Assembly (NCBI RefSeq): GCF_007993065.1
Contig: NZ_VOPL01000005.1
Location: forward strand, 62,001-126,000
DNA length: 64,000 nt
Reading direction: 5' to 3'
Origin: Paracoccus aurantiacus
GTDB lineage: Bacteria; Pseudomonadota; Alphaproteobacteria; Rhodobacterales; Rhodobacteraceae
Made by a program: the position numbers and the translations under genes. The notes below the pieces were generated by a model. It worked only from the letters and a program-made list of their open reading frames with translations, did not search any database and was not told where the DNA came from. Of the stretch, positions 53,687-64,000 are shown in pieces. How positions within the stretch are numbered: the first letter of the stretch is position 1; each line of letters starts with the position of its first letter.

Positions 53687-54873
53687 TCCGCCGCAGCCCG
53701 CCCGGCCCATCGGCCTGTGCCAAGGCTGTGTGTCAGCAGATAGCCGCCCGTCGCGGCTTCCCAATCCAGCATCTCGCCGGCAGCGAAGATGCCGGGCAGG
53801 GCGCGGAGCTCCAGATTCTCGGTCAACGCATCCAGCCGAATGCCACCCGCCGACGAAATGGCGCGCTCGAGCCCCATCGGACCCCGATGATGGATCGGTA
53901 AGGTCTTCATGCGTCCTGCCCATCCGGCGGGGTCGTCGGGGAAAGGCTTGCCCCATTCCAGAAGCAGCGCCACCTTGACCGGATCACCCACGGCGCGGCG
54001 AAGCCAGTTCCCCATCGACAGCTTTCCGCGTGGCTTCGTGAACCGTGCCTGAACCGCCTCGGCATCCATGTCCGGCGCGAGGTCCAGCGTCGCCTCTGCC
54101 CCGTCGCGCAGAGCGGCGGACAAGGCATAGATGCCACCGCCTTCCATTCCGGATTTCGAAATCACCCATTCACCGCGACTGCTCTGCCCGCCGGCATGCA
54201 GTGCCGTGCCTTTGACCGGCTGGCCGAAATACTGCGCCATCGCGTCGGACCAATCCACCCGCAGCCCCATATTCGCGGGCTTCAACTCGGCAATCGTGAC
54301 CCCCTTCGCTGCCAGCCAAGGCAGCCATGCCGCATCCGACCCCAAGCGCGGCCAGCTTGCCCCGCCAAGCGCCAGCACGGTGACTTCGGGCCGTAAAAGC
54401 TGCCGCCCCTCAGGCGTGTCGAAGTTCAGCGCATCACCCTCGAATCCCTGCCAGCGCCAACGGGTCCGCAACTCGACCCCCATTCCGCGCAGCCGCGCCA
54501 GCCATGCCCGCAACAGGGGAGAGGCCTTCATCCCCACTGGGAACACCCGCCCGGTAGAGCCGGTGAACAGACTGATCCCCAGACCTTGCGCCCATTCCAT
54601 CACCTCTGCGGGTCCGAAAGCGCTTTCATTCTGGTAGAAATATCCCGCAGGGTCCGGGGGCGCGTAGCCCCCAGTTCCCAGCATCAAATGGCGGGCAAAA
54701 GCCTCTGGCGGCTCGTCTTTCGTCAGGTTCAGTCCCGACTTCCCGGCCATCAGAAACTTCCGCGCAGGGGTCGGCATCGCCTCTGCCACCGTCACCGGGT
54801 GGCCGCTGCGGGCGATCTCTTCCGCTGCCATCAGCCCGGCCGGGCCGGCGCCGATGACAAGGGCGCCCTTCAC
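53662..54873 (-). CDS. HI0933/YhiN-like flavoprotein (TIGR03862-type)
   Basis: A 403-residue FAD-binding protein. It starts with a Rossmann fold (ALVIGAGPAGLMAAEEIA), then ARKFLMAGKSGLNLT, a characteristic GRVFPVGMKASPLLRAWL segment, ALGGASWPRLGSD, and ends with the second FAD motif (LPGIFAAGEMLDWEAATGGY). The family is often called aminoacetone oxidase-like, but its reaction is not established. ATG overlaps the holA stop (ATGA), so it is part of the leuS-lptE-holA direction of transcription. It overlaps the convergent GST gene by 25 bases. Confidence 0.88.
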   Translation of the reverse strand: MKGALVIGAGPAGLMAAEEIARSGHPVTVAEAMPTPARKFLMAGKSGLNLTKDEPPEAFARHLMLGTGGYAPPDPAGYFYQNESAFGPAEVMEWAQGLGISLFTGSTGRVFPVGMKASPLLRAWLARLRGMGVELRTRWRWQGFEGDALNFDTPEGRQLLRPEVTVLALGGASWPRLGSDAAWLPWLAAKGVTIAELKPANMGLRVDWSDAMAQYFGQPVKGTALHAGGQSSRGEWVISKSGMEGGGIYALSAALRDGAEATLDLAPDMDAEAVQARFTKPRGKLSMGNWLRRAVGDPVKVALLLEWGKPFPDDPAGWAGRMKTLPIHHRGPMGLERAISSAGGIRLDALTENLELRALPGIFAAGEMLDWEAATGGYLLTHSLGTGRWAGRAAADYLASARL

Positions 54874-55898
54874 CGCGACCCGCGCGGCATCATCGCCAGC
54901 CGAATCAATGCGCGTTCGATCAGCGCCATTTGTGGGGCGCGGGACGAACTGCGCAGCTGAAGGTCGGTATCCAGCAGGTGATGCACGGCCTCCTCAAGAT
55001 TGCGCATGCCCCATGATTGTGCCTGCCGCGCCATGCGGTCGCGACGCGGCCCGAAAACCGGCGGGCGCAACCGCGACAACCCGGCCTGCGGGCCACCCGG
55101 ATCGGCTGCCGCCGCGTGCAGCGCGCGAAAATGGTGCAGGGCCGCGATGCACAGCGTGACCGGGGCGATCCCCTGCGCCTCGATCCGGCGCATGAGCGCG
55201 CCGAAGGCGTCGGACTTTCCGTCGGCTACCACGTCGATCAGCTCGTCCACCTCTGCCTCGATGGTGGCGGGGGCCATGAGGGCGATGTCTTCTTGGGTCA
55301 GCGGCTCGGGATCGCCGTGCTTATACAGCGCGATCTTTTCCACCGTCTGGCGGAAATCGCCGGGGTCGAGCGCGCGTGACAGCGCCAGAAGGTCGCGCAT
55401 CGCTGTCTGCGGCACCTCGGTCAGACCGGCCTCCTTCAGCCAGCGGGTAATCTCCTCCTCGCCCGGCGGGTCGTCATAGATGGGGGTGACGACGGCGCTC
55501 TGGTGGGGTTCGAACAGCTTTCGCAGCGCGGATGACTTGGTCAGCCCGCCCGCCGTCACCACGATGACCGCATCGCCATGCGCCCATTCTTCCAGCGCGG
55601 CTTTCAGCGCCGGCGCTGCGGCATCGGGCGTGTCCTCGACAAAGACCACACGCTGACCGGGGAAAAAGCCGACTTCCTTTATCGCGTCCAGCACCAGTGC
55701 GGCGTCCTTGCGCAGATCGGCACCGGGGATGCGGGTCAGGCGCATCTCTTCGTCGGCATTGGGGCCGGTCAGCGCAGCAATCGCCTCTGCCCGTTTCAGC
55801 GCGACGCGCATCGCGTCCTGACCATAGATCAGCAGCGCCGGCCGCGTCGGATCGGGCTTCGTCAGATAGCGGCTGATCTCTGCGCCTTTCAGGATCAT
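54870..55898 (-). CDS. holA: DNA polymerase III subunit delta
   Basis: Clamp-loader subunit that opens the beta sliding clamp. The 342-residue protein shows the delta features: an N-terminal AAA+-like domain (ALLIYGQDAMRVALKRAEAI, VVFVEDT), a middle with LKEAGLTEVPQTAMRDLLAL and a C-terminal collar domain (LCIAALHHFRALHAA, RNLEEAVHHLLDTDLQLRSS). lptE ends ten bases upstream and leuS precedes lptE, giving the conserved alphaproteobacterial order leuS-lptE-holA. The end overlaps the flavoprotein gene. Confidence 0.93.
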   Translation of the reverse strand: MILKGAEISRYLTKPDPTRPALLIYGQDAMRVALKRAEAIAALTGPNADEEMRLTRIPGADLRKDAALVLDAIKEVGFFPGQRVVFVEDTPDAAAPALKAALEEWAHGDAVIVVTAGGLTKSSALRKLFEPHQSAVVTPIYDDPPGEEEITRWLKEAGLTEVPQTAMRDLLALSRALDPGDFRQTVEKIALYKHGDPEPLTQEDIALMAPATIEAEVDELIDVVADGKSDAFGALMRRIEAQGIAPVTLCIAALHHFRALHAAAADPGGPQAGLSRLRPPVFGPRRDRMARQAQSWGMRNLEEAVHHLLDTDLQLRSSSRAPQMALIERALIRLAMMPRGSR

Positions 55899-55908
55899 CG
55901 GGCGGGTA

Positions 55909-56380
55909 TCACGGCGCGGGTTTCGGACCAGTTGCCAGCAGGCGGGTCATGATCTGATCGGCCAGCATGACCATCAGTCGTTCATGCGCGTCACGTTCTG
56001 CTGCCAGCGTGGCGATGGTTGTGCCAACGGCGGAATAGCTGGTGAAGTTGCTGACGCGGCCCTGTGTCAGCACAGCGCCCGTTGCAATATCGGTCAGCGC
56101 GAAATCCGCGGTGCCGTTCAGCGAATATCGGGTGGTTACGTCGTCGGGCGTGATGCCCTGCGCCACGCTGGCGGTGGTCAGGCGGTAATCCAGCGCATAG
56201 CTCGCCGCCGCTTCAGGGCCAAGTCGTTCCGAGAGGCGCCGGTTCAGCGCGAAGCTGTCGACATCCGCGGGCTCGCGCAGTTGCACCCTTCCGTGCAGTG
56301 CCGTGCCCGTGCCGCCCGGACCGTAAGCAGGCGTCATGTTGCAGGCGGCGGTCACCGCCAAGGCGGCGACGGCGATCAGG

Positions 56381-56394
<14 letters not shown>
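55909..56394 (-). CDS. lptE: LPS-assembly lipoprotein LptE
   Basis: Outer-membrane lipoprotein that plugs the LptD translocon and helps insert LPS. The 161-residue protein has a lipobox VTAAC (Cys18), the short N-terminal [10 protein letters not shown] stretch and a globular body with [20 protein letters not shown], typical of alphaproteobacterial LptE. The sequence is poorly conserved in general, so its position between leuS and holA is important support. ATG at 56394 has GGAAGG upstream and overlaps the leuS end by 14 bases. Confidence 0.9.
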
Positions 56395-58918
<2,524 letters not shown>

Positions 58919-58971
58919 GGTGACTCCGGGCGTGTTTATTGCCCGAAGGGTTTAACGCTCGCGCGCAAGAG

Positions 58972-58987
58972 AAGTAAGTCCTTACTT
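58972..58987. repeat. inverted repeat between DUF3576 gene and leuS
   Basis: AAGTAAG at 58972-58978 and CTTACTT at 58981-58987 are perfectly inverted around two bases. The repeat covers the DUF3576 stop codon and lies 54 bases upstream of leuS. It could be an operator or part of a weak terminator. Confidence 0.4.
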
Positions 58988-59459
58988 ACAGCTTGCCATC
59001 GGCGACGCGAAGCTGACGGGCGCGTGTCATGATCGCGTCCTCTACCGCGCGGACCGTGTCAGGGGCCACGGCCGAGCCGCCGGCACCCTGAAGCGACAGA
59101 CGAAGCGACCGGGCGTCAAGCGCGGGGTCCGTAATGTGGATGGTGGCGCGATATGAACGGCCACCGCCTGGCGGGGTGCCATAGCCGGTCACGATCACGC
59201 CCGTGAACGGATCGACCGACTGAATCGGCAGAAAGTTCAGCACATCTAGGCTGGCATTCCACAGGTATTTGTTGACCGCCACCGTGTCATTTGAATCCCT
59301 GCGGTTCGAGAACAGGTCCCAGATCGTGGACTGTCGCTGCTCTGGCTGCTGCGATTGCTGATTGCTGCCGCCGCCCGCGCCGCATGCAGCCAGCGAAAGG
59401 CTCAGCAGAAGTGTCGCAGCTGAACGGGTCGCAGCGGAGCGGAGCGCGAAGCGGGTCAT
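58986..59459 (-). CDS. DUF3576 lipoprotein
   Basis: A 157-residue predicted lipoprotein (lipobox LAAC, Cys26). The mature part begins with a Gln/Gly-rich linker and then STIWDLFSNRRDSNDTVAVNKYLWNASLDVLNFLPIQSVDPFTG, the recognisable core of DUF3576, ending with a helix (ITRARQLRVADG-like tail). The function is unknown; the family is alphaproteobacterial and often beside leuS and lptE, suggesting an envelope role. ATG at 59459 has AAGGA eight bases upstream and is preferred over one six codons earlier. Confidence 0.85.
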   Translation of the reverse strand: MTRFALRSAATRSAATLLLSLSLAACGAGGGSNQQSQQPEQRQSTIWDLFSNRRDSNDTVAVNKYLWNASLDVLNFLPIQSVDPFTGVIVTGYGTPPGGGRSYRATIHITDPALDARSLRLSLQGAGGSAVAPDTVRAVEDAIMTRARQLRVADGKL

Positions 59460-59757
59460 GACACTGTCCTTATCCAATGGTGGCCTTTACGGCCTTGCTG
59501 CTCATTAGCGCGGATCGGGCTGCGCGGACAAGCTTTTCCCGAAACATCGGCCGACCATGCGCCGCTGTCGCAGGGGGTCCGATCCGGTTCCATCATTTCC
59601 CTTCACCGGGGTGTGACCTATAAGCACCACACAATTCCCAATGCGGATGGAGTTGGGCGTTTTCATTGCATTGCATGGGGGAACGAGCGACACATCGTCC
59701 ATACCCAACGGCAAGCAGCACGATTGGGGATTACTTCGAGAGACAAGAGGGAACACC
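59460..59757. other. 298-base intergenic region and porin leader
   Basis: This stretch separates the DUF3576 gene from the porin. It includes TATAAG at 59619-59624, possibly a -10 element, which would give the porin mRNA a leader of about 130 nt, and the ribosome-binding site AAGAGGG just before the porin ATG. No open reading frame of note. A long leader on a highly expressed porin gene could host small-RNA control. Confidence 0.4.
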
Positions 59758-60765
59758 ATGAAAAAGGTTCTGTTTGCGACCACCGCGCTCGTCATGACCG
59801 CTGGCGTCGCTTCGGCTGAAGTCGCCGTGACCGGCGAAGCACGTCTGGGTCTGCGTTATGAAACCGACACCAGCTATACCGGCAGCGACTCGTACAACGT
59901 CGTCAACCGTATCCGCGTCCACTTCACCCTGACCGGCGAATCGGACTCGGGCATCTCGTTCGGCGCCAAAATCCGTTCGGACCAGAATGACTCGGCTGGC
60001 GACAACAACTCGGGCACCGACGGCTATGTCTGGGTGTCGGGTGCTTACGGCAAACTGACCGCGGGTGACATCGACGGCGCACTGGAAAAAGCCGTTGGCG
60101 ACCTGCCGGAAGTCGGTCTGTCGGGCCTCGACTACTGGAACGAATTCGCCTACTCGACCTCGGAAGAAGTCGATGGCGACGCTTCGCTGCTGTATGAATA
60201 CAGCATCGGCAACGCCAACCTGTACGCTTCGTTCGCTGACGCCTACTACGACAACTCGGATGACGAACGTGACACCCAGTCCTGGGGCGTCGGTGTCGGC
60301 TACGACCTCGGCAACTACACCTTCGGCATCGGTTACGAACAGTCGGACTACACGATCAACCCGTTCGTGATCGACGACGAAGACACGCTCGAAACCGTTT
60401 TCGGTCCGCTGGGCGACGGCGCTGACTCGGATACCTGGGGTATCTCGGGTGGCACCTCGATCAACGGCATCACCTTCAAGGCTGCCTACCTGAAAACCAA
60501 CTCGGACAACGACAACTGGGATTACGCTCAGTACGGTCTGGGTGCTGGCTACGAAATGGCCAACGGTGTTGCTCTGAACGCTTTCTGGCGTGAGAACGAC
60601 TTCAAGAACGTCGACGTGAAAGGTCGCGCGTTCGGCATCGGCGCCAACTACGATCTGGGCGGCGGCGCAATGCTGAAAGGTGGTATCGTCGATACCTCGA
60701 GCAACTTCGGCGCAACCGACTACGACAACACGCTGGTCGATATCGGTCTGAACTTCACGTTCTAA
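59758..60765 (+). CDS. outer-membrane porin, Rhodobacter type
   Basis: General diffusion porin of 335 residues forming a 16-strand barrel. A 20-residue signal peptide (MKKVLFATTALVMTAGVASA) precedes the mature start EVAVTGEARLGLRYETD. The sequence is Gly/Asp/Asn/Tyr-rich with alternating strands, a GYVWVSGAYGKLTAGDID segment near the L3 constriction, and ends in Phe (LVDIGLNFTF), required for barrel insertion. The codon usage is unusually biased (Ser almost always TCG), as expected of a highly expressed gene. A strong terminator follows. Confidence 0.95.
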   Translation: MKKVLFATTALVMTAGVASAEVAVTGEARLGLRYETDTSYTGSDSYNVVNRIRVHFTLTGESDSGISFGAKIRSDQNDSAGDNNSGTDGYVWVSGAYGKLTAGDIDGALEKAVGDLPEVGLSGLDYWNEFAYSTSEEVDGDASLLYEYSIGNANLYASFADAYYDNSDDERDTQSWGVGVGYDLGNYTFGIGYEQSDYTINPFVIDDEDTLETVFGPLGDGADSDTWGISGGTSINGITFKAAYLKTNSDNDNWDYAQYGLGAGYEMANGVALNAFWRENDFKNVDVKGRAFGIGANYDLGGGAMLKGGIVDTSSNFGATDYDNTLVDIGLNFTF

Positions 60766-60786
60766 TCGAACCTGAATGTTTTATGG

Positions 60787-60819
60787 AAAGAGCGGGCCTT
60801 GCGCCCGCTCTTTTCTTTT
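60787..60819 (+). terminator. rho-independent terminator of the porin gene
   Basis: A perfect 11-bp stem (60787-60797 with 60803-60813) encloses a 5-base loop and leads into TTTTCTTTT at 60811-60819. It starts 22 bases after the porin stop and precedes the YggS-like start at 60834. Confidence 0.95.
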
Positions 60820-60833
60820 GTGAACGTCGCGCC

Positions 60834-61490
60834 ATGGAACTGAATGACATCACGCGCCGCATTCGCGCGGCAGAAACAGCGGCGGGGCGGCCCGAAGGCT
60901 CGGTCACGCTGATTGCGGTCAGCAAGGTGCAACCCGATCAGCGGGTCGAGGCCGTGCTGGACGCCGGGCAGCGCGTCTTTGGCGAGAATTATGTGCAGGA
61001 AGCGCAGGGCAAGTGGCCCGATTGGCGCGAACGCTGGCCTGGTGTTGAGTTGCACATGATCGGGCCGTTGCAGTCGAACAAGGCGAAGGTCGCAGTCGGG
61101 CTGTTCGACGCGATCCACACGCTGGACCGGATGTCGCTGGCCCGCAAGCTGGCGCAGGCCGCGGAGGCGCAGGGCCGGCTGCCGCAGCTTTTCGTGCAGG
61201 TCAATACCGGGGACGAGCCGCAGAAGGCCGGCATCCTCGCCGATGAACTGCCGGGATTCATCACTCAGTTGCGCGGTCTTGGTCTCGATCCGCAGGGGCT
61301 CATGTGCATTCCGCCCGAGGGCGAGGACGCGACCCCGCATTTCCGCCTGCTGCGCAAGCTTGCCGAGGCTGAAGGGCTGGAAAAACTGTCGATGGGGATG
61401 AGCGCCGATTTCGAAAGCGCCATTGCCGAAGGCGCGACGCATGTGCGCGTCGGCAGCGCGATTTTCGGCAAGCGCGATTATTCTGCATAA
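60834..61490 (+). CDS. YggS-family PLP-binding protein
   Basis: A 218-residue single-domain TIM-barrel protein that binds pyridoxal phosphate through Lys31 in LIAVSKVQ and buffers cellular B6 and amino-acid metabolism rather than catalysing a known reaction. Other features: VFGENYVQEAQ, HMIGPLQSNKAK, LFVQVNTGDEPQKAG and the phosphate-binding LSMGMSADFESAIAEGATHVRVGSAIFG. ATG at 60834 is downstream of the porin terminator, so it needs its own promoter or read-through. Confidence 0.94.
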   Translation: MELNDITRRIRAAETAAGRPEGSVTLIAVSKVQPDQRVEAVLDAGQRVFGENYVQEAQGKWPDWRERWPGVELHMIGPLQSNKAKVAVGLFDAIHTLDRMSLARKLAQAAEAQGRLPQLFVQVNTGDEPQKAGILADELPGFITQLRGLGLDPQGLMCIPPEGEDATPHFRLLRKLAEAEGLEKLSMGMSADFESAIAEGATHVRVGSAIFGKRDYSA

Positions 61491-61502
61491 CAGCCTTCGG
61501 CG

Positions 61503-62402
61503 TTATCCATCCATATACGCACGCAAGCGCGGGGTCATGAAATCGAGAAAGGCGCGCACCCGATGCGGCATCCTGCTGCCGCCGATGAACAACGCGTGAA
61601 TGTCCTCGGTATCGCCGATTGCGACATCGGAAAGCACCTCGACCAGACGACCGTTGCGCAGATCGTCGCGAATATGAAACTCTCCCATCCGCGCGAGGCC
61701 CATGCCCGCCAGCGCCAGCCGCCGCACCGATTCGCCGTTATTCGCAAGCAGTCTGCCGCTTTGCCCATCGGTGAATCCCGGCTGCTCGCGCAGCGGCCAG
61801 AGCGGCGATGTGCGCCTGAAGTTCATGCCAAGATAGTCGTGCCCGGCCAGGTCCTCGACCGTATTCGGAACGCCGCGTGCTTTCAGATAGTCGGGCGAGC
61901 CGATGATCTTGCGCGGCGATGTGCCGATCTTGATCGCGGTAAGGCTGGATGAGGTCAGGGTCCCGACGCGGAACGCGATATCCGTCCGTTCAAGGTACAG
62001 GTCCACGATTTCGTCGGAAAGCGACAAATCAATGGTGATGTTCGGGTATTCGTTCCAGAAATCCGGCAGCAGCGGCTGTATCGCCACCATGCCGAACCCG
62101 ACCGAAGCGCTGACCCGCACCGTGCCGCCCATGCCTGCGGAACCGCGCGACAGCTCTGCCTCGATCTCTTCCAGCTCGGCAAGCAGCGCCTGACTGCGCT
62201 CGTAATAGGCCTGCCCTTCGTCGGTCAGCGACAATCGCCGTGTAGATCGTTCCAGAAGGCGAACGCCAAGCCGCGCCTCGATCCGTCCGATCAGTTTGCT
62301 GACGGTAGATGGCGTCATGCGCATCTGCCGAGCCGCGGCCGAAAAACTGCCGCTGTCCACAACGCTTAGAAAGACCTGCATCTCGCCCGCGCGGTTGTCC
62401 AT
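61503..62402 (-). CDS. LysR-type transcriptional regulator
   Basis: A 299-residue regulator with an N-terminal winged helix-turn-helix (MQVFLSVVDSGSFSAAARQM then TPSTVSKLIGRIEARLGVRLLERSTRRLSLT) and a periplasmic-binding-protein-like effector domain. The variant resembles the subgroup that controls divergently transcribed aldo-keto reductases or oxidoreductases. It is divergent from the aldo-keto reductase gene at 62532, with a 21-base inverted repeat between them. The inducer is unknown; an electrophilic metabolite is a guess. Confidence 0.93.
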   Translation of the reverse strand: MDNRAGEMQVFLSVVDSGSFSAAARQMRMTPSTVSKLIGRIEARLGVRLLERSTRRLSLTDEGQAYYERSQALLAELEEIEAELSRGSAGMGGTVRVSASVGFGMVAIQPLLPDFWNEYPNITIDLSLSDEIVDLYLERTDIAFRVGTLTSSSLTAIKIGTSPRKIIGSPDYLKARGVPNTVEDLAGHDYLGMNFRRTSPLWPLREQPGFTDGQSGRLLANNGESVRRLALAGMGLARMGEFHIRDDLRNGRLVEVLSDVAIGDTEDIHALFIGGSRMPHRVRAFLDFMTPRLRAYMDG

Positions 62403-62414
62403 TCATATGCCCTG

Positions 62415-62435
62415 TCTGTGAAATCACTTCACAGA
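62415..62435. promoter_or_regulatory. candidate LysR operator
   Basis: A 21-base inverted repeat with perfect 8-base arms (TCTGTGAA at 62415-62422 and TTCACAGA at 62428-62435) around a five-base centre lies 13 bases upstream of the LysR start and about 100 bases before the aldo-keto reductase. It contains the T-N11-A spacing typical of LysR sites and would allow autoregulation. Confidence 0.7.
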
Positions 62436-62531
62436 TAATGTGGCGATCCGCGCGGTTATCAAGCGCAGATTGACGCGCTAACTAAGGGACACGCAACGAC
62501 GGCCACGTCGGCATCAGGAAAGGTCAAGATT

Positions 62532-63356
62532 ATGGAATATGTCACGGCTCACGGTGCAAGGATTCCGGCGCTCGGCTTCGGTGTTTTCCGCATGTCGGAC
62601 GCAGAGGTGGAAGCAGTCGTTCCCGCCGCGCTGGAGGCTGGCTTCCGGCATTTCGATACGGCGCAAATCTATAAGAACGAGGCGGCGCTTGGGCGCGCGC
62701 TTGATGCGGCAGGCGCAAAACGCGACGAGCTGTTCCTGACCACCAAGGTCTGGGTGGACAAGTATGCCAAGGGCCAGTTCGCGGCCTCGGTCGATGAAAG
62801 CCTGGACAAGCTGGGTGTCGATAAGGTCGATCTGCTTCTGCTGCACTGGCCGGGCGACAGCGTTCCGGTCCCCGAACAGGTCGCGCTTATCAATGAGGTG
62901 CAGGCCGCCGGCAAGACGCGCTTTATCGGGGTCAGCAACCAGAATGTTTCGCAATTGCGAGAAAGCGCTCGGGTCAGTCCTGCGCCGATCGTCACCAATC
63001 AGGTCGAACTTCATCCCTATATCGACCAGTCGCGCCTGGCGCAGGCCGCGCAGGAGCTGGGGATAGCGATCACTGCCTATTACGGCATGGCCGATGGTGC
63101 AGTGCCGAAGGATGAGGCTTTGCAGAAGATCGGGGCGCAATACGGCAAGACCGCCGCGCAGGTCGCGCTGCGCTGGCTGGTTCAGCAGGGCTATATCGCC
63201 CTGTCCAAAACCGCCAGACCCGCGCGCGTTGCAGAGAATTTCGACATTTTCGATTTCACGCTCAGCCCCGCTGACATGCAGATCATCGCGGGCCTGTCCC
63301 GCCCCGATGGACGCATCGTCGATCCGAAAGGGCTTGCGCCGGACTGGGCGGCTTAA
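62532..63356 (+). CDS. aldo/keto reductase
   Basis: NADPH-dependent reductase of carbonyl compounds (274 residues, TIM barrel). The catalytic tetrad is Asp42, Tyr47, Lys72 and His105 (FDTAQIYKNE, TTKVW, LLLHWPGD), with VTNQVELHPYIDQ and the C-terminal cofactor-binding stretch (SKTARPARVAENF, instead of the usual Ile-Pro-Lys-Ser start). The small size resembles 2,5-diketo-D-gluconate reductase-like enzymes. Divergent from the LysR gene and followed after 29 bases by an MFS gene, suggesting a regulator-enzyme-transporter unit. Confidence 0.93.
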   Translation: MEYVTAHGARIPALGFGVFRMSDAEVEAVVPAALEAGFRHFDTAQIYKNEAALGRALDAAGAKRDELFLTTKVWVDKYAKGQFAASVDESLDKLGVDKVDLLLLHWPGDSVPVPEQVALINEVQAAGKTRFIGVSNQNVSQLRESARVSPAPIVTNQVELHPYIDQSRLAQAAQELGIAITAYYGMADGAVPKDEALQKIGAQYGKTAAQVALRWLVQQGYIALSKTARPARVAENFDIFDFTLSPADMQIIAGLSRPDGRIVDPKGLAPDWAA

Positions 63357-63385
63357 GCCGCCCGGCACCTTCAGGAGAATAAAAG

Positions 63386-64000
63386 ATGACACAAGTTGAC
63401 ACCACGTCCCGCGGGACGTGGCCTCTGCTGGCGCTTGCCATCGGGGCCTTCGGGATTGGAACGACCGAATTTTCGCCCATGGGCTTGCTGCCGGTGATCG
63501 CCGACGGGGTCGATGTGTCGATCCCGACGGCCGGGATGCTGGTCAGCGCATATGCGATCGGTGTGATGATCGGCGCACCGGTCATGACATTGCTGCTTAG
63601 CCGTTTCGGAAAACGCCAGGCATTGATGATGCTGATGACCATCTTCACGATCGGCAATCTGATGTCCGCCATGTCGCCCGGCTACTGGACGCTGCTGCTG
63701 TCCCGCGTCGTGACCAGCATGAACCACGGAGCGTTTTTCGGGCTTGGCGCCGTCGTTGCCGCAAGTGTTGTCCCTCGTGAGCGTCAGGCAAGCGCGGTTG
63801 CGACAATGTTCATGGGCCTGACAATCGCGAATATCGGCGGCGTCCCCGCCGCGACCTGGCTTGGCCAGCAGATCGGCTGGCGCATGGCATTTGCAGGGAC
63901 CGCACTGCTTGGCGTTGTTGCGATCATCTCGCTGGCACTCGCGCTGCCGAAGGGAATGACCGGCAAGCGTCCCGATCTGAAATTCGAGTTGGGGGTTCTG
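63386..64000 (+). CDS. MFS transporter (DHA1-like), 3' end cut by window edge
   Basis: The frame is open from ATG 63386 to the end of the window (205 codons). It starts with a short tail, then GTWPLLALAIGAFGIGTTEFSPMGLLPVIADGV, the AYAIGVMIGAPVMTLLLSRFGKRQALM loop motif and RVVTSMNHGAFFGLGAVVAASVVPRERQ, a pattern of the drug:H+ antiporter-1 family near AraJ/YdhP. AGGAG lies eight bases upstream. It follows the aldo-keto reductase gene closely and is probably induced with it. The second half is missing, so topology and substrate remain open. Confidence 0.88.
   Translation, partial: MTQVDTTSRGTWPLLALAIGAFGIGTTEFSPMGLLPVIADGVDVSIPTAGMLVSAYAIGVMIGAPVMTLLLSRFGKRQALMMLMTIFTIGNLMSAMSPGYWTLLLSRVVTSMNHGAFFGLGAVVAASVVPRERQASAVATMFMGLTIANIGGVPAATWLGQQIGWRMAFAGTALLGVVAIISLALALPKGMTGKRPDLKFELGVL

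Overview
The window is a densely coded, GC-rich chromosomal stretch from an alphaproteobacterium, most likely a Rhodobacteraceae member close to Paracoccus/Rhodobacter. The clues are a GcrA cell-cycle regulator, the tiny aa3 cytochrome oxidase subunit IV, a Rhodobacter-type general porin, a MaoC-phosphotransacetylase fusion next to ackA, DUF1491 after era, and an RpoH-type heat-shock promoter before dnaK. About 66 protein genes are supported, two of them cut by the window edges. I see no rRNA, tRNA, insertion sequence, prophage or CRISPR array. Nearly all genes look like vertically inherited core genome, and many neighbours are joined by start/stop overlaps (ATGA or TGATG).

Layout. 1-5.8 kb: surface polysaccharide genes on the minus strand (galE, galU, a family 2 glycosyltransferase, kdsB, cysQ) with a divergent KpsM-like export permease. 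5.8-9.1 kb: dnaK-dnaJ behind a clear heat-shock promoter. 9.1-14.9 kb: ackA and maoC-pta, an L,D-transpeptidase lipoprotein, a PiT phosphate transporter, a Nudix hydrolase and the ribosome-rescue factor arfB, all on the minus strand. 15-20.4 kb: an efflux operon with two adaptor genes and one RND pump. 20.4-25.4 kb: maeB, then the minus-strand gcrA-DUF2478-tusA unit, and an ABC-2 permease coupled to a VOC protein. 25.5-28.3 kb: argD, a GNAT acetyltransferase, argF. 28.3-33.6 kb: a DsbD-alpha-like protein, yqgE, a Sua5/TsaC tRNA-modification enzyme, an acyl-CoA dehydrogenase and a metallo-beta-lactamase-fold hydrolase.

33.6-39.1 kb: cytochrome oxidase subunit IV with a lipoprotein, azlCD amino-acid exporter, greA with a membrane protein, and the electron-transfer flavoprotein-ubiquinone oxidoreductase. 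39.1-43.6 kb: a plus-strand chain of TPR protein, ispE, pdxJ, a secreted protein and acpS. 43.6-48 kb: rarD, a small secreted protein with a strong terminator, and the minus-strand lepB-rnc-era-DUF1491 block, whose orientation relative to acpS suggests a local inversion. 48.2-49 kb: a two-gene unit of unknown function (a cytoplasmic helical protein plus a three-helix membrane protein) with its own promoter and palindromes. 49-56.4 kb: sdaA, an RluA-type pseudouridine synthase, a thioesterase, an MFS transporter, a GST, a flavoprotein, holA and lptE. 56.4-64 kb: leuS, a DUF3576 lipoprotein, a porin with a textbook terminator, a YggS-type PLP protein, and a LysR/aldo-keto reductase/MFS cluster with a 21-base inverted repeat as candidate operator.

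Functional themes are envelope building (polysaccharide precursors, LptE, L,D-transpeptidase, porin, efflux), translation and RNA processing (LeuS, RNase III, Era, ArfB, RluA-like, Sua5) and acetyl-phosphate/acyl-CoA metabolism (AckA, MaoC-Pta, MaeB, acyl-CoA dehydrogenase feeding ETF-QO). The best candidates for undescribed biology are the 48.2-49 kb membrane pair, the gcrA-DUF2478-tusA unit, and the aminoglycoside-acetyltransferase-like GNAT between argD and argF. All functional calls rest on reading translated sequence and motifs; no database search was run.
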